Shown here piece after piece: positions 36,301 through 45,811 of a stretch of DNA of 64,000 bases (position 1 is the stretch's first letter; each line of letters starts with the position of its first letter). The translations under genes and the position numbers were made by a program. Where the stretch lies: assembly GCA_963826505.1 (NCBI GenBank), contig CAWGXG010000008.1:62001-126000 (forward strand), written 5' to 3'. Below the pieces are notes generated by a model. It was not told the DNA's origin. It ran no database searches and saw only the letters and a program-made list of their open reading frames with translations. The DNA is from CAWGXG01 sp963826505. Its GTDB lineage: Bacteria > Chloroflexota > Anaerolineae > Aggregatilineales > Aggregatilineaceae.

Positions 36301-39224
36301 CGGAAGATACCGCCGTTGGGCGGCGTGAACGCGTAATGCGCGGTACCGTCGCTGGCGGTGGTGACTTTGGCCGTCTCGACTGGGATTTCTTTGGACTGCC
36401 AGTCGTACTGCCCGAACGCACCTTCTATCGGAACGCGTTCCCAACGGATTTCCACGATCTGTAACTCGATCGTTTTGTCAGCCAACGGCTCGCTTTGCGG
36501 CGTGACGGCAATCAGATCAAGGTTGAGCGGCGTGTTCTCCTGCCCAAAGTAGCGATCACTGCGCAGCCCGACATAGATGTTGGCGGGATGTGCCAGCACC
36601 GTGGTTCGCCCGCTGATGTACTGGCCGCTTTCGTCGGTCACGTCGCCTTCAATCGTAATGGTCATCGGGCGACGCGTGGGTGCCGTCGTGCTGGTGAGGT
36701 CGGCCACTACCTGCCCGTTGGCATCTGTCTTGGCGGTGGCGCCGCCCAGACCAGCCTGTCCGAAATACGACTGCGAGTCGTCCATGAAGTTGTAGCGACC
36801 CGGCCCTGTGTAGTTGAAAGAGGCGGGCTCGCCCAACGCATTCCAGGTGAGATCGGCATCACTGACCGCGCCGCCAAAATAGTATGAGGCACCGATCACT
36901 GCTTTCAGGGGATCGCCTTGAATGATCTCGCTGTAGTCCGGCGTAACCTCGACTTTGTATTCGGGCACACGGAATTCGGCGACGGTGAACGATACCTGGG
37001 CGGGATACTTATTCTGATACGTTACGCTGATGTTGGCCTGACCGAGCTGCACGTCATCCGGCAGATCGACCTGTCCGTTGAATGTGCCAAACTCGCTCAG
37101 CGTGAGGTAGTCATCAAACAGGCTCTGCGATCCATAGTTGACATCAATCTGGACGTGCACCTGTTCCGCATGGGGCACGGTGTACTCCATGTCCTGTCGA
37201 TCGCGCACGACGCCCCGGAAGTACACCGTTTCACCAGGGCGGTAGATCGGTCGGTCGGTGTAGACGTTACCGGCGGTGTCGGGCGCGGTTCCAGTATCCC
37301 AGGCCGACCAGACTCCATACGTCGTCTCACTCTCAGCGACGATGTACACATATTCCTGACTGAACCCGGTGATGTCTAGCACGCCGTCCGCGTCGGTTTT
37401 CCCGGACGCAAGCACCGTCCCGTCATAGCGGTACAGGGTGACATTGGCGTCCGCGATCGGACTGGCGCTCTCCATGTCGGTGACCCACACCAGAATCTCA
37501 TTGGGCGACCGCTTGACCGTCAGATTCGCTGTGACGACACCCAGGGTCAGCGACTGGGGATAGCTGGAATTGGGGGTGATGGCGCGCAAGAAATAGACGC
37601 CCGAGGGAAGCTGTCCGCCCGATTCTGAGGCGAGCAGGACTTCATCCACGCCGAACTGTGTCGGGCCGGCGTCAAGCTGTTGGGTCCAGGCGCGTATCAT
37701 CGTGCTGACTTGCGGCAGCTTCTGGAGATCATCGTAATAGCCGCGAATAGCAATCCCGATATTGGCGGTGTCGACCTGGTACAGCGCGAAGGCCACGGTG
37801 GGTTTGGCGTTGACGCCCATCGCGATACGGGTGTTCTCGCGCCGCCCATTCGTCAGCGAAAAACGATCACTGGAAGGCAGCGAGGCCCACGGCTCGACGC
37901 GCGCGGTTGTGAATGAGAACGTGTAATCGGTCTGGATAACGTTGCCGTAAATGTCCTCAGCGCCGCGCTTGAAGCGGATGGTGTAGGTCGTTTCAGGGCG
38001 CGTCGCGAAGTCCATCGTCAGGCTTGAGTTGCCGTATACGATCGGATCCCAGGTGACTCCTTCCGGGCTGATGATCTCAGCCTTGCCTTCGAAGGTGTCC
38101 GTATTCATCGGCGATTTGAAATAGATCGTGGCACCCCCGCCGGGATAGACATCGCGTTCCCCGTTGCTCGGGTTGGTGGATGCGATACCGGGGTAGGGTA
38201 CGGTATAGAACGAATAGCTCAGCCCTTCTTTGATGGTCGCTTCGCCGGACGCGCTGCGCGCATTGGGAGCCAGCGCGATCAGATATACCGCGTCGATCGC
38301 GAGGCGATCCGAGGGGGTGAAGGTGAGGATGCGGTCGTCATTGGACCACGTCAGGTCGCCCCGTACGCGTTCGCCCTGGTATTGGAGCATGAAAGCCTCG
38401 GCAGTACTGGCGCGGTCCATTGGCTGGCTGAACTGAATCGTGATGGAGTTGTCGAGCGGCACATTGGTTTGCCCCTGATAGGGAGTGACGTTCAGCACTT
38501 CCGGGCTTAGCGTCTTGAACGTCCACGTGTAGGTGTCGTCTAGGGTTGCCCCCAGGACATCCGTGAGTCCCGCGATGACATGGGCGGTGTAGGTGGTCCC
38601 GCCCGCCAGTGGTTGGGCCGGCGTGAACATATAGATCGATGTGTTGATCCATTCGCCCTTCCCGTCAATCGCTGGCTCGAAGGTCAGCGGATTGGGGAGG
38701 TCGCCGATTTGGTCGGTCGACACGAGGGGCACGACTGGCCGGTTGAAAGATACCGTGATGGTCGCGTCGGCTGTGACGCCTTCCGCTCCTGGCGCGGGAA
38801 TGACAGTGGAGACGTCGAGCAAGCCGATCGTTTGCACAAAGAATTCATAAGGCGCTTCGAGTGTGATGCCTGCCGCAGACTGCGCGCCCGTGCCCAGCGT
38901 GAGCATATAGCGCGTGGCGCGCGGCCAGCCGCCTTCAGGGATAAAGGTCACGGTCTGGTCGTCGATCCAGGAAAACTGGACGGCAGCAGCGGGTTCCATG
39001 TGCCAGGCGGCTTCAACACTGGCGCGGTCCATTGCCTGATCAAATTCCACCGTCACGGGCATATCCGCCGGGACTTCTTCACCGGGATAGGGCGACACGT
39101 CGATGACATGTGGCGGTAATTGATCCTGGTTATTTTGGGCGATAGCGCGCCCTGCTGCCAGGGCCAGCGCCGTCACCAAGAAGACAGAAGAGACACGTGC
39201 GATAGTTCCAAAGACAGTGTTCAC
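33354..39224 (-). CDS. Bacterial alpha-2-macroglobulin
   Basis: 1,956 residues, with an N-terminal signal peptide (FLVTALALAAGRAIAQ) and no lipobox, so probably secreted or wall-associated. The first part contains repeated Big_5-type Ig-like domains: VIDVSPYPGEEVPADMPVTV, VTPYQGQTNVPLDNSITIQF and STNPSNGERDVYPGGGATIY start successive repeats. Macroglobulin domains follow (YRPGETVYFRGVVRD; bait-like region near residue 1200). The thioester motif CIEQ is intact with Cys1471 (KHQCIEQTVS), followed by an alpha-alpha toroid domain (SDGGWGWFG). Such proteins trap proteases by covalent thioester reaction. The usual partner, penicillin-binding protein 1C, is not adjacent. Confidence 0.92.
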   Translation of the reverse strand: MNTVFGTIARVSSVFLVTALALAAGRAIAQNNQDQLPPHVIDVSPYPGEEVPADMPVTVEFDQAMDRASVEAAWHMEPAAAVQFSWIDDQTVTFIPEGGWPRATRYMLTLGTGAQSAAGITLEAPYEFFVQTIGLLDVSTVIPAPGAEGVTADATITVSFNRPVVPLVSTDQIGDLPNPLTFEPAIDGKGEWINTSIYMFTPAQPLAGGTTYTAHVIAGLTDVLGATLDDTYTWTFKTLSPEVLNVTPYQGQTNVPLDNSITIQFSQPMDRASTAEAFMLQYQGERVRGDLTWSNDDRILTFTPSDRLAIDAVYLIALAPNARSASGEATIKEGLSYSFYTVPYPGIASTNPSNGERDVYPGGGATIYFKSPMNTDTFEGKAEIISPEGVTWDPIVYGNSSLTMDFATRPETTYTIRFKRGAEDIYGNVIQTDYTFSFTTARVEPWASLPSSDRFSLTNGRRENTRIAMGVNAKPTVAFALYQVDTANIGIAIRGYYDDLQKLPQVSTMIRAWTQQLDAGPTQFGVDEVLLASESGGQLPSGVYFLRAITPNSSYPQSLTLGVVTANLTVKRSPNEILVWVTDMESASPIADANVTLYRYDGTVLASGKTDADGVLDITGFSQEYVYIVAESETTYGVWSAWDTGTAPDTAGNVYTDRPIYRPGETVYFRGVVRDRQDMEYTVPHAEQVHVQIDVNYGSQSLFDDYLTLSEFGTFNGQVDLPDDVQLGQANISVTYQNKYPAQVSFTVAEFRVPEYKVEVTPDYSEIIQGDPLKAVIGASYYFGGAVSDADLTWNALGEPASFNYTGPGRYNFMDDSQSYFGQAGLGGATAKTDANGQVVADLTSTTAPTRRPMTITIEGDVTDESGQYISGRTTVLAHPANIYVGLRSDRYFGQENTPLNLDLIAVTPQSEPLADKTIELQIVEIRWERVPIEGAFGQYDWQSKEIPVETAKVTTASDGTAHYAFTPPNGGIFRVKALARDERERVNSSSLSFWVTGTRPVWWGRPSNNIDLVADKDSYQPGDTAEILIPTPFTGVSYALITTERMGIQHYEVVRVEGSTLVYKLPITENHVPTIYVSVALMKGTDTENLNPSYRTGSIALTVEPVNRRIEVTLVPSATLAQPGDTVSFDVKTVDAHGEPVSAEVGVTVTDLAILSLMPPNSSSFEDSFYGYQSDYVSTDVALRALLDIKTDEILKQQAERDAVEAPSSAPSPTMTAMAADGMVANEALAGGQPGGIEQVEIRQDFQQTPLWAPQVVTDQSGQASVSLTLPDNLTTWRVDARGVTTDTRVGDTELDVMSTLPLLTRPVTPRFFVVGDRVTLASVINNNTDAPQTVQATLQATGVTLESPTTQTVTIDAAGRARVEWIVDVQDVSYVDLTFFAIGADGYQDASKPTLATGPDGTIPVYRYTAPDTVGTGGMLRDEGSRTEAISLPPRLDTDQGELTIHLDPSLAVTTVDALDYLKNYKHQCIEQTVSRFLPNVMTYRALKGLGLDDPALESNLRAVLDEALARLTNEQNSDGGWGWFGTMESNPYVTAYAVLGLVEARDTGFDINAGMIDRAINFVRADFVRPSIDTPVWRLNRQAFYLYVFARAQQVSKADLDALLDKRLEMDYWALSFLLMAYHEAYPADPAVNSLVSDLQTAALVSATGTHWEEREMDWWNWSSDTRSTAIALAALTRVQPDMELLPNVVRWLMVARQGDHWETTQETAWAVMALTDWMQTTGELRGNYDYSLIVNGDGLADGTVTPDTVRDGQVIRVQVKDLLKDEINRVTINRNAGEGVLYYTAHLDMRLYAADAKPASRGITVSREYFLPDDPKTPVTAAKMGDVITVRVTMTLPQDIYYFVLEDPIPSGTEPVDTSLLTTSQLNQAPTIRPAYDPYWYWGWWLFDRTELHDDGANLYADFLPRGTYVYTYQIRATVPGEFQTMPSHAYAFYFPEVFGRGAGTLFTITPQ

Positions 39225-39499
39225 GGTTCCAAACTCCCTTGCTCAACTGTGTGTCGTGCCGGGTTTTAACATGCGTAATAACGTCTTGCGTGTTGTGAAG
39301 ACGCTTGCCAACGCCGCGAGGTTCCCACGGGTTCGAAATCCGGTATTGTTCTGGGTCATTATAGAGGGAAATGGGCCAGAACAACATCCTGCGCTCGTCC
39401 TAAAGACAGCGGTTCCAGCGTGGCAACCTGGACACAATGCGAGATAATCGGTATAAGGGTAAGCGAACCGAGGTTTAGCGCAGATCAACGAGGTGTGTT
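39225..39499. other. Divergent gap between alpha-2-macroglobulin and pncB
   Basis: 275 bases between divergent genes. It must hold both promoters, but I see no high-quality -35/-10 pair; TATAAG near 39452 is a weak candidate for the plus strand. Confidence 0.35.
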
Positions 39500-41053
39500 G
39501 TGAGACGAGCAGATCAGCGGATTGCCGAAGGCATCCTGTTCACGGATTATTACCAGCTCACGATGGCGCAAGTCTATTACCGCGCCGGGCTGCACGAAAA
39601 AACCGTCCAGTTTGACCATTTTTTCCGTGATTATCCCAATTACGGGGCGCACAAAGCGGGTTACTGTGTGTCCGCCGGGTTGGAATGGCTGCTGGATTGG
39701 TTGGATGAAGCTCACGTCGTGCCAGATGACATTGACTATTTGCGCGAGCAGCGCTCGCGGACCGGCAGCCGGGTCTTCGATGACGATTTCTTGCGCTGGT
39801 TCGCCGCCAACGGCACGTTTGATGGCATCACGCTTCATGCTATTCCCGAAGGGCGGGTGGTGCACCCCAATGTGCCGCTGACGGTTGTACAGGGGCCGAT
39901 GATCGCCGCGCAGCTGTTGGAAACGTCGCTGCTCAATCATCTCAATTACCAGACGCTGGTCGCGACCAAAGCGGCGCGCATGCATCGCGCAGCGCGTGGC
40001 AGACTGCTTCTGGAATTCGGCGTGCGACGCGGGCAGGATAAGGGTGCGAACGCCGGGACGCGTGCCGCCCTGATCGGCGGGGCGGATTTCTCTTCGAACG
40101 TGGGCATCTCGCGTGTATTGGGCTTCCCGCCCAAGGGCACCCACGCGCACAGCATGGTGCAGGTCTTCATGGCGCTGGGCATGGGCGAGTTGGGAGCCTT
40201 TCGCGCCTATGCTGATCTTTATCCGGACGACTGTCTGCTGCTGGTGGATACGATCGATTCGCTAGAAAGCGGCATCCCCAACGCCATCACCGTGTTTGAA
40301 GAACTGCGTCGCAAAGGGCACCAACCGGTGGGTATTCGTCTGGATTCGGGCGACCTGGCTTATCTCAGCATTCAAGCCGCCAAGTTGCTGAACGCGGCAG
40401 GTTTCGAGGACACGACGATCGTGCTGTCCAATAACATCGACGAGTTAGTGATCTGGCAGATCATCACTCAGATTCGCGACGAAGCCCCGCGCTGGGGCGT
40501 GGACGCAGATCACTTGATCGACCGGCTGTCGTTCGGGGTGGGGACGCGTCTGGTCACGTCGTGGGGCGAACCGGCCCTGGGCGGCGTGTATAAATTGGTG
40601 GCCGTGTGCGACGATGGCGCATGGAAACCCGCCATCAAGATATCCGAGTCTGCCGACAAAACGCCCAATCCCGGTCACAAAGGGGTGTGGCGCGTATACG
40701 ATCAGCACGGGCACGCTACGGCGGATGTGTTAGGGCTGGAGCAAGAAACTCCGGCCACCATGGAGCGTTTGGTGCTGCATCATCCGTCCGATCACACCAA
40801 GACCCGCGTGCTGGAACAGGACGAGGTGTCCGAGGTTGAGCCGCTGTTGGTCGAAGTGCTGCGCGATGGTCAGCGTATGATCGACGTGCCCACCATTGCC
40901 GATATGCGTGCGCGCCGTGAGGCTGACATTGAACGTCTCGATCCCGGTGTGAAGCGTATGATCAATCCGCACATCTACCACGTCTCGCTAACCGAAGGCC
41001 TGTGGAGGCTCAAACAAGGGCTGATCGCTTCGGCGGGCGATCTCAGCCAGTGA
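39500..41053 (+). CDS. pncB: Nicotinate phosphoribosyltransferase
   Basis: Converts nicotinate to nicotinate mononucleotide in NAD salvage. 517 residues from a GTG at 39500 (CGAGG upstream). LFTDYYQLTMAQVYYRAGLH starts the family-specific N-terminus. LLEFGVRRGQDKGAN holds the phosphoribosyl loop region, GTHAHSMVQVF the conserved His used for phosphoenzyme formation, and GIRLDSGDLAYLS the nicotinate site. FGVGTRLVTS matches the PRPP-binding part. Length is typical of the long bacterial form. Confidence 0.9.
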   Translation: MRRADQRIAEGILFTDYYQLTMAQVYYRAGLHEKTVQFDHFFRDYPNYGAHKAGYCVSAGLEWLLDWLDEAHVVPDDIDYLREQRSRTGSRVFDDDFLRWFAANGTFDGITLHAIPEGRVVHPNVPLTVVQGPMIAAQLLETSLLNHLNYQTLVATKAARMHRAARGRLLLEFGVRRGQDKGANAGTRAALIGGADFSSNVGISRVLGFPPKGTHAHSMVQVFMALGMGELGAFRAYADLYPDDCLLLVDTIDSLESGIPNAITVFEELRRKGHQPVGIRLDSGDLAYLSIQAAKLLNAAGFEDTTIVLSNNIDELVIWQIITQIRDEAPRWGVDADHLIDRLSFGVGTRLVTSWGEPALGGVYKLVAVCDDGAWKPAIKISESADKTPNPGHKGVWRVYDQHGHATADVLGLEQETPATMERLVLHHPSDHTKTRVLEQDEVSEVEPLLVEVLRDGQRMIDVPTIADMRARREADIERLDPGVKRMINPHIYHVSLTEGLWRLKQGLIASAGDLSQ

Positions 41054-41074
41054 TCGGATCGTTCGCTCCGATCA
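41051..41074. repeat. Eight-bp inverted repeat overlapping the pncB stop
   Basis: Bases 41051-41058 (including the stop codon) pair with 41067-41074. No T run follows, and it lies just upstream of the next promoter, so it may be an operator or weak terminator. Confidence 0.45.
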
Positions 41075-41083
41075 CCCCGTGAT

Positions 41084-41091
41084 GCTATAAT
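41084..41091 (+). promoter_or_regulatory. Extended -10 promoter of the P-loop gene
   Basis: TGCTATAAT (TATAAT at 41086-41091 with the upstream TG). The -35 region is weak, as expected for an extended -10 promoter. Confidence 0.6.
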
Positions 41092-41140
41092 GCCCGCTTT
41101 GTGAACCGCAGTGCGCAGTTAGAAACAGGTCAAGCGACAG

Positions 41141-41872
41141 ATGAGTGACATTTTTCCAATTGTAATCTTGAACGGCCGTCCGGCAGCGGGCAAAAGCGAA
41201 GTGATCCACTTCCTGCAGGGACTGCCTGACGATGTACGGCGTAGCCGTTTTCATATCGGGCAGCTTTATGAGCTGGACGATTTCCCGATGTTGTGGACGT
41301 GGTTCGAGGAAGATTATCTGCTTGAGCATACGTTCAACAGTCCGCGCCTGCATTCTGACGCCGATGGCTATTTTCTGCACAACGATTTGTGGCACCTGCT
41401 GATCGAGCGTCTGAGCCTGGAATATCACAAGCTCGTGCGCGACCAACCGGCGCTGCATACCACGCACACGGTTCTGATCGAGTTCTCGCGCGGGAGCGAA
41501 CACGGGGGTTATCGTGGGGCCTATCCGCATCTGAGCGACGAGATTCTTGAACAGGCGGCGCTGTTTTATATCGACGTTCCCTGGGAAGAGTCACTGCGCA
41601 AGAACCGCCGCCGTTTCAACCCGGACAAGCCCGACAGTATCCTCGAACACGGTTTGCCCGACAGCAAGCTGGAACGCATGTATAAGGCGGTCGATTGGGA
41701 AGAAGTCTGTGCCAGCAGCCCGATCACGCTGCCTATTCGCGGATATGATGTGCCCTATGCGGTCTTTCCCAACGCCGATGACGTCACGACCAACGGCGGG
41801 CCGGAGTTCGAAGCGCGTATGGCGAGCGTCTTGAATACGTTGTGGGGGCGCTGGCGGCAGCAGCATGTCTGA
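41141..41872 (+). CDS. P-loop NTPase, kinase-like, of unknown role
   Basis: 243 residues. The Walker A motif GRPAAGKS lies at residues 12-19 after a beta strand (IVILNGRPAAGKSEVI). SRFHIGQLYELDDFPMLWTW and a candidate Walker B-like strand (TVLIEFSRGSEHGGYRGAYP) follow, then LFYIDVPWEESLRKNRRRFN, reminiscent of nucleoside/nucleotide kinases with a lid. No exact family name is certain. It has its own promoter. The next gene (GH31) starts 125 bases downstream. Confidence 0.65.
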   Translation: MSDIFPIVILNGRPAAGKSEVIHFLQGLPDDVRRSRFHIGQLYELDDFPMLWTWFEEDYLLEHTFNSPRLHSDADGYFLHNDLWHLLIERLSLEYHKLVRDQPALHTTHTVLIEFSRGSEHGGYRGAYPHLSDEILEQAALFYIDVPWEESLRKNRRRFNPDKPDSILEHGLPDSKLERMYKAVDWEEVCASSPITLPIRGYDVPYAVFPNADDVTTNGGPEFEARMASVLNTLWGRWRQQHV

Positions 41873-41997
41873 TCGCGCAGGCTCCGACCGGTTGGCTGGG
41901 CGAGGTTTGGTTTCACTGGCTGAGTAGAATATGGGCGGGGGCGCATCAGTGGCCCTCGTCTTTTGTGATGCGGTTGAGCAATTATGGAGGGTGTGTG

Positions 41998-44397
41998 ATG
42001 CGTCTTGTGAATCTGGAACGAGTCACCCTGGCCGATGCGTCGGCTCATCCTTTGGAATTTCTCGGTGCGCGCGGTGAGCGTGCCACCCTGAGCGTGCTGG
42101 AAGACGACATGATCCGCGTCCAGGTCTTCCCCGAAGGATCGCCCCGATTGGATCGCACCTGGACCGTTGTGGGCTCTGATGGCGATGTGCCCCGCGAAGG
42201 TCGCCCGCGTGACGATCTATCCCCGTTCTCCCTGCCGGAATTTGGGCGCATCGTCAGCCACGAGACGATACAGGTGCGCACCGCGTCGCTTGGCGTCACT
42301 GTCGCGCTGGAAGACTTCGCGCTGCAATGGGTGGATGGGTTAGGGCGCGGCTTTGCGGCCGACGTGCCACGCATCGCCTACACTTATGACCGGGCCGGTC
42401 GCGCCGTATTCCATTACATGCAGCGGCGTACTGATGAGCATTATTTCGGGTTTGGTGAAAGGTCTGGCCCGCTGGACAAGGCGGGTATGCGTATGCGCAT
42501 GGTCAATCTTGACGCGCTCGGGTATGACGCCGAAACGGGCGATCCGCTGTACAAGCATTTCCCTTTCTATATCACCTTTCTGCCCGATATGAACCTGGCC
42601 TATGGAGTGTTCTACGATAATCTGGCGAGCACTACCTTTGATATGGGGCGCGAACGAGACAACTATTACGGCCTCTACCATTCCTATGAAGCCGACGACG
42701 GCGACATTGACTACACTTTGATACTCGGACCCGGCATCCCGGACGTGGTGCGTAAATTCAGCGCATTAACTGGGCGGATGCACCTGCCGCCGCGCTGGTC
42801 GTTGGGTTATCTTGGCTCGACGATGAAATATACCGACGCCGATAACGCCCAGGAACAGCTCAAACAGTTCGTGACGCTGTGCGACGAACACGCCATTCCG
42901 TGCGATATGTTTCATCTGTCATCGGGTTATACGGCCGGGGCGGACGGCAAACGCTACGTATTCAACTGGAATTATGACCGTGTCCCCGATCCGGGCGAGA
43001 TGGTGCGCACGTTTCACCGCGCGGGCATCCATCTGGCCGCCAACATCAAGCCGTGTCTGCTCACCACGCATCCGCAGTACGCCAGCGTGGCCGAGGCGGG
43101 CGGCTTTGTACAGCAGGTGGAGTGTGACGCGCCGCAGGTCAACGTCTTCTGGGGCGGGGACGGCTCACACCTGGACTTCACCAACCCGGATACGTATGCT
43201 TGGTGGCAGAGTCAGGTCCAGGGGGCGCTGCTGCGCTACGGCATTGATGCCACCTGGAACGACAACAACGAGTTCGAAGTGTGGGACGATGACGCGCGCT
43301 GCTGCGGATTTGGCCAACCGGTGCGCCTGGGGTTGCTGCGCCCGATCTTGACGTTGCTCATGGTGCGCGCTTCGTATGAGGCCCAACGCGCCGCGAATCC
43401 CGACCAGCGCCCTTACGTGCTCTCGCGTTCCGGCTGTCCGGGGATTCAGCGCTACGCGCAAACCTGGTCCGGCGATAACGCCACCTCCTGGCACACGCTG
43501 CGCTACAATATTCCGATTGGGCTTGGCCTTAGCTTGTCTGGCGCGCCCAACACTGGCCATGATGTCGGCGGTTTTGCGGGGCCGAAGCCGGACCCGGAAT
43601 TATTCGTGCGCTGGGTGCAGAATGGCGTGTTCCATCCCCGGTTTTGCATCCATTCCTGGAACTCCGACGGATCCGCCAACGAACCCTGGATGCACCCCGA
43701 AGTCTTGCCCATCGTGCGGGACTGGATCAACTTCCGCTACCGGCTGATCCCGTATCTGTACACGTTGTTCTTCGAAGCCGCGCGGACCGGCGATCCCATC
43801 CTTCGGCCGATGGTCTACGCCTATCCCGACGATCCGCACTGCCACACGGAATCGTTTGAGTTCATGCTGGGTCCCAATCTGTTAGTGGCCTCCGTGCTGT
43901 CGCCCGATGTACGGTTCCGTGCGGTTCACTTGCCGCAGGGTGACTGGTATGACTGGTATACAGGCTTTTGGTATACGGGCCAGCGCACGGTCGAGGTCGA
44001 TGCGCCGCTGGAACGCATTCCGCTGTTGGTCCCGGCGGGCGGGATCATTCCGATGGGGCGCGCCATGCGTTACGTGGGCGAGCAGCCGGATGATGTCCGA
44101 CAGGTGTATGTATTTCCACATCCGCAGCAAGGGGAAGGGGCGTTCACCCTGATCGAAGACGACGGCGTAAGTCTGGGATATCAGCGCGGCGAATTCTCGG
44201 AAGTCCGGTTAAGCGTGACGAGCAGTCCGGCAGAGATCATCCTGGGCTGTCGCGTCGGCGGCGGTTATCCGTTGCCCTATGACCAGTTGGAATTCATCTT
44301 GCCGCCGGGCGAACAGCGTCCGGTTCGTGCTGGCGAAGACGCGACAACTACGGTTGACGCGGAAGGGCGTCGGCATATCGTCGTAAGGGTGGGGTGA
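41998..44397 (+). CDS. Glycoside hydrolase family 31 (alpha-glucosidase-like)
   Basis: 799 residues from the ATG at 41998 after GGAGGG; an open extension begins inside the previous gene. The catalytic nucleophile Asp422 is in ATWNDNNEFEVW, and the acid/base Asp493 in WSGDNATSW. HYMQRRTDEHYFGFGE matches the N-terminal domain of GH31, and the C-terminal beta domain has VLIPAGG-like LLVPAGGIIPMG. No signal peptide, so it is probably cytoplasmic and acts on alpha-glucosides, alpha-xylosides or sulfoquinovosides; the substrate is not assignable from motif alone. Confidence 0.9.
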   Translation: MRLVNLERVTLADASAHPLEFLGARGERATLSVLEDDMIRVQVFPEGSPRLDRTWTVVGSDGDVPREGRPRDDLSPFSLPEFGRIVSHETIQVRTASLGVTVALEDFALQWVDGLGRGFAADVPRIAYTYDRAGRAVFHYMQRRTDEHYFGFGERSGPLDKAGMRMRMVNLDALGYDAETGDPLYKHFPFYITFLPDMNLAYGVFYDNLASTTFDMGRERDNYYGLYHSYEADDGDIDYTLILGPGIPDVVRKFSALTGRMHLPPRWSLGYLGSTMKYTDADNAQEQLKQFVTLCDEHAIPCDMFHLSSGYTAGADGKRYVFNWNYDRVPDPGEMVRTFHRAGIHLAANIKPCLLTTHPQYASVAEAGGFVQQVECDAPQVNVFWGGDGSHLDFTNPDTYAWWQSQVQGALLRYGIDATWNDNNEFEVWDDDARCCGFGQPVRLGLLRPILTLLMVRASYEAQRAANPDQRPYVLSRSGCPGIQRYAQTWSGDNATSWHTLRYNIPIGLGLSLSGAPNTGHDVGGFAGPKPDPELFVRWVQNGVFHPRFCIHSWNSDGSANEPWMHPEVLPIVRDWINFRYRLIPYLYTLFFEAARTGDPILRPMVYAYPDDPHCHTESFEFMLGPNLLVASVLSPDVRFRAVHLPQGDWYDWYTGFWYTGQRTVEVDAPLERIPLLVPAGGIIPMGRAMRYVGEQPDDVRQVYVFPHPQQGEGAFTLIEDDGVSLGYQRGEFSEVRLSVTSSPAEIILGCRVGGGYPLPYDQLEFILPPGEQRPVRAGEDATTTVDAEGRRHIVVRVG

Positions 44398-44402
44398 AGG
44401 CG

Positions 44403-45617
44403 CTAGGTTTGCCGCCAGCCGTCGCACTGGTCTAGCACGCGTGCAACGGTCCAGCAAGCGTGCGCGCCTCTTTCGAGCGTGGCGGGTGTGATCGCGTGGA
44501 TGGTGTCGCTACTGCGTCGCCAGTTGGGGATTAGGCCGGTGACGGGATCGTAGCCCATCAACGCGACGGCGCGCAGATCGCGGTCGCGCAAGATCGACAG
44601 CTCGTCCACGGTGAGCATGGGTTTACCCATCATGCCCAGGTCGGGGCGCGCGTCAGCGGCACGCTCCATGATGCGCACCGCGTCAGGATGAGGATGATAA
44701 TAGGCGTAGGGGCTGATGCCGTGACGGGTGGCCCAGCATAACTCGCCGGTGCCCACATTGTTGACGACCACCCACAAGGCATCGCGCCACGCTTCTCCGT
44801 ACTGTGTGGCGAGCACGTCCGCCCCGGTTGAAATCGCTGTCGCGCTCCCGGTAAACGCCAAGACTACTTCTGTATGTTCGAGCGGGCGCGCGTGGAGCGT
44901 GGCGGCAAGTCCTAACAGCGCCGCTACCCCGGAGGCGTTTCCGTTCGCGCCCGCGGTATCCGCGCCGCGTTCGTCCGCGACGGCCAACACTGCACCCCCG
45001 AGCGTCGCGCTAGCCAGCAAAGTGCGGATTGTCCGCCAGCGTTGGCTGCGTCCCGAAAGTGTCGTTAGCACGCCGCCCACCAATGCCATCAGCGTGATGC
45101 CGCCTAATGTGCGCGGCAGTTGGCGCACGACGCGCGGATCGGTCGTGATGCGGTTCACGCCAGAATCGATGTGCGCGATAAATACCGCGCGCTCTTGTAC
45201 ACTGCGCGTTGGTGGAATGCGCACGATCACGTTCTGCGATTCGCCGCGTGGCAGCCATGTTTCCCAGACGGCCTGTCGCGCCAGAAAAGCGTCACGGCTG
45301 AGGATGCTTAGTCCAACCGACAGCAAGCCGCTGATGATCTGCGTCTGGCGATCTTTGCGCAGACCCACTAACAGACTCAAGCCCGCCAGCGCGGCGAGCG
45401 GCGCTAGCCGGTAGCGAAAACCGTCAATGCTCCGAAACGGCTGGTTGATGAGTTCCCACTGGTCATCGATCGCGCGGACGGTGGTATGAATGTAAGTAGC
45501 GGCATCCCGTTCGGCCCGGCTGGTAGGGTGGCGCGGCCCGATGACCGCGCTCAACTGCCGCACGCTGTCCATCAAAGCGTCACTGCTCAACGGTTCGGGA
45601 CGATCACGATCGCTCAT
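44403..45617 (-). CDS. M28-like peptidase with missing metal ligands, membrane-anchored
   Basis: 404 residues from the ATG at 45617 (a weak start; an in-frame ATG at 45671 is an alternative). YRLAPLAALAGLSLLVGL and related stretches form membrane segments, and the peptidase-like part has AHIDSG (the HxD pair) and TAGANGNASGVAALLGLAATL. In true M28 enzymes the latter reads with Asp at the metal position, here Gly. The catalytic Glu-Glu pair is missing (FTGSATAIS), and the last His is not found in the WRRSSDTIH region. It is therefore probably a non-catalytic homologue. It diverges from the VWA gene. Confidence 0.7.
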   Translation of the reverse strand: MSDRDRPEPLSSDALMDSVRQLSAVIGPRHPTSRAERDAATYIHTTVRAIDDQWELINQPFRSIDGFRYRLAPLAALAGLSLLVGLRKDRQTQIISGLLSVGLSILSRDAFLARQAVWETWLPRGESQNVIVRIPPTRSVQERAVFIAHIDSGVNRITTDPRVVRQLPRTLGGITLMALVGGVLTTLSGRSQRWRTIRTLLASATLGGAVLAVADERGADTAGANGNASGVAALLGLAATLHARPLEHTEVVLAFTGSATAISTGADVLATQYGEAWRDALWVVVNNVGTGELCWATRHGISPYAYYHPHPDAVRIMERAADARPDLGMMGKPMLTVDELSILRDRDLRAVALMGYDPVTGLIPNWRRSSDTIHAITPATLERGAHACWTVARVLDQCDGWRQT

Positions 45618-45811
45618 AGTCGGTTGTCGTTTCGCGTTTTCGCTGGCCTGATAAGACCCACCATCACCCATGTTGGGCCCAGGTAAGTATGACGCATTTG
45701 GCCCAAAATGGCACATTCGACCGCCGAATGGAACTTTTGTTGAACGACGGGCGTCATAGGCATAACCAAACACACTGCCCGATGTTGGCGAGACGTTTTT
45801 TGGAGGAAATG

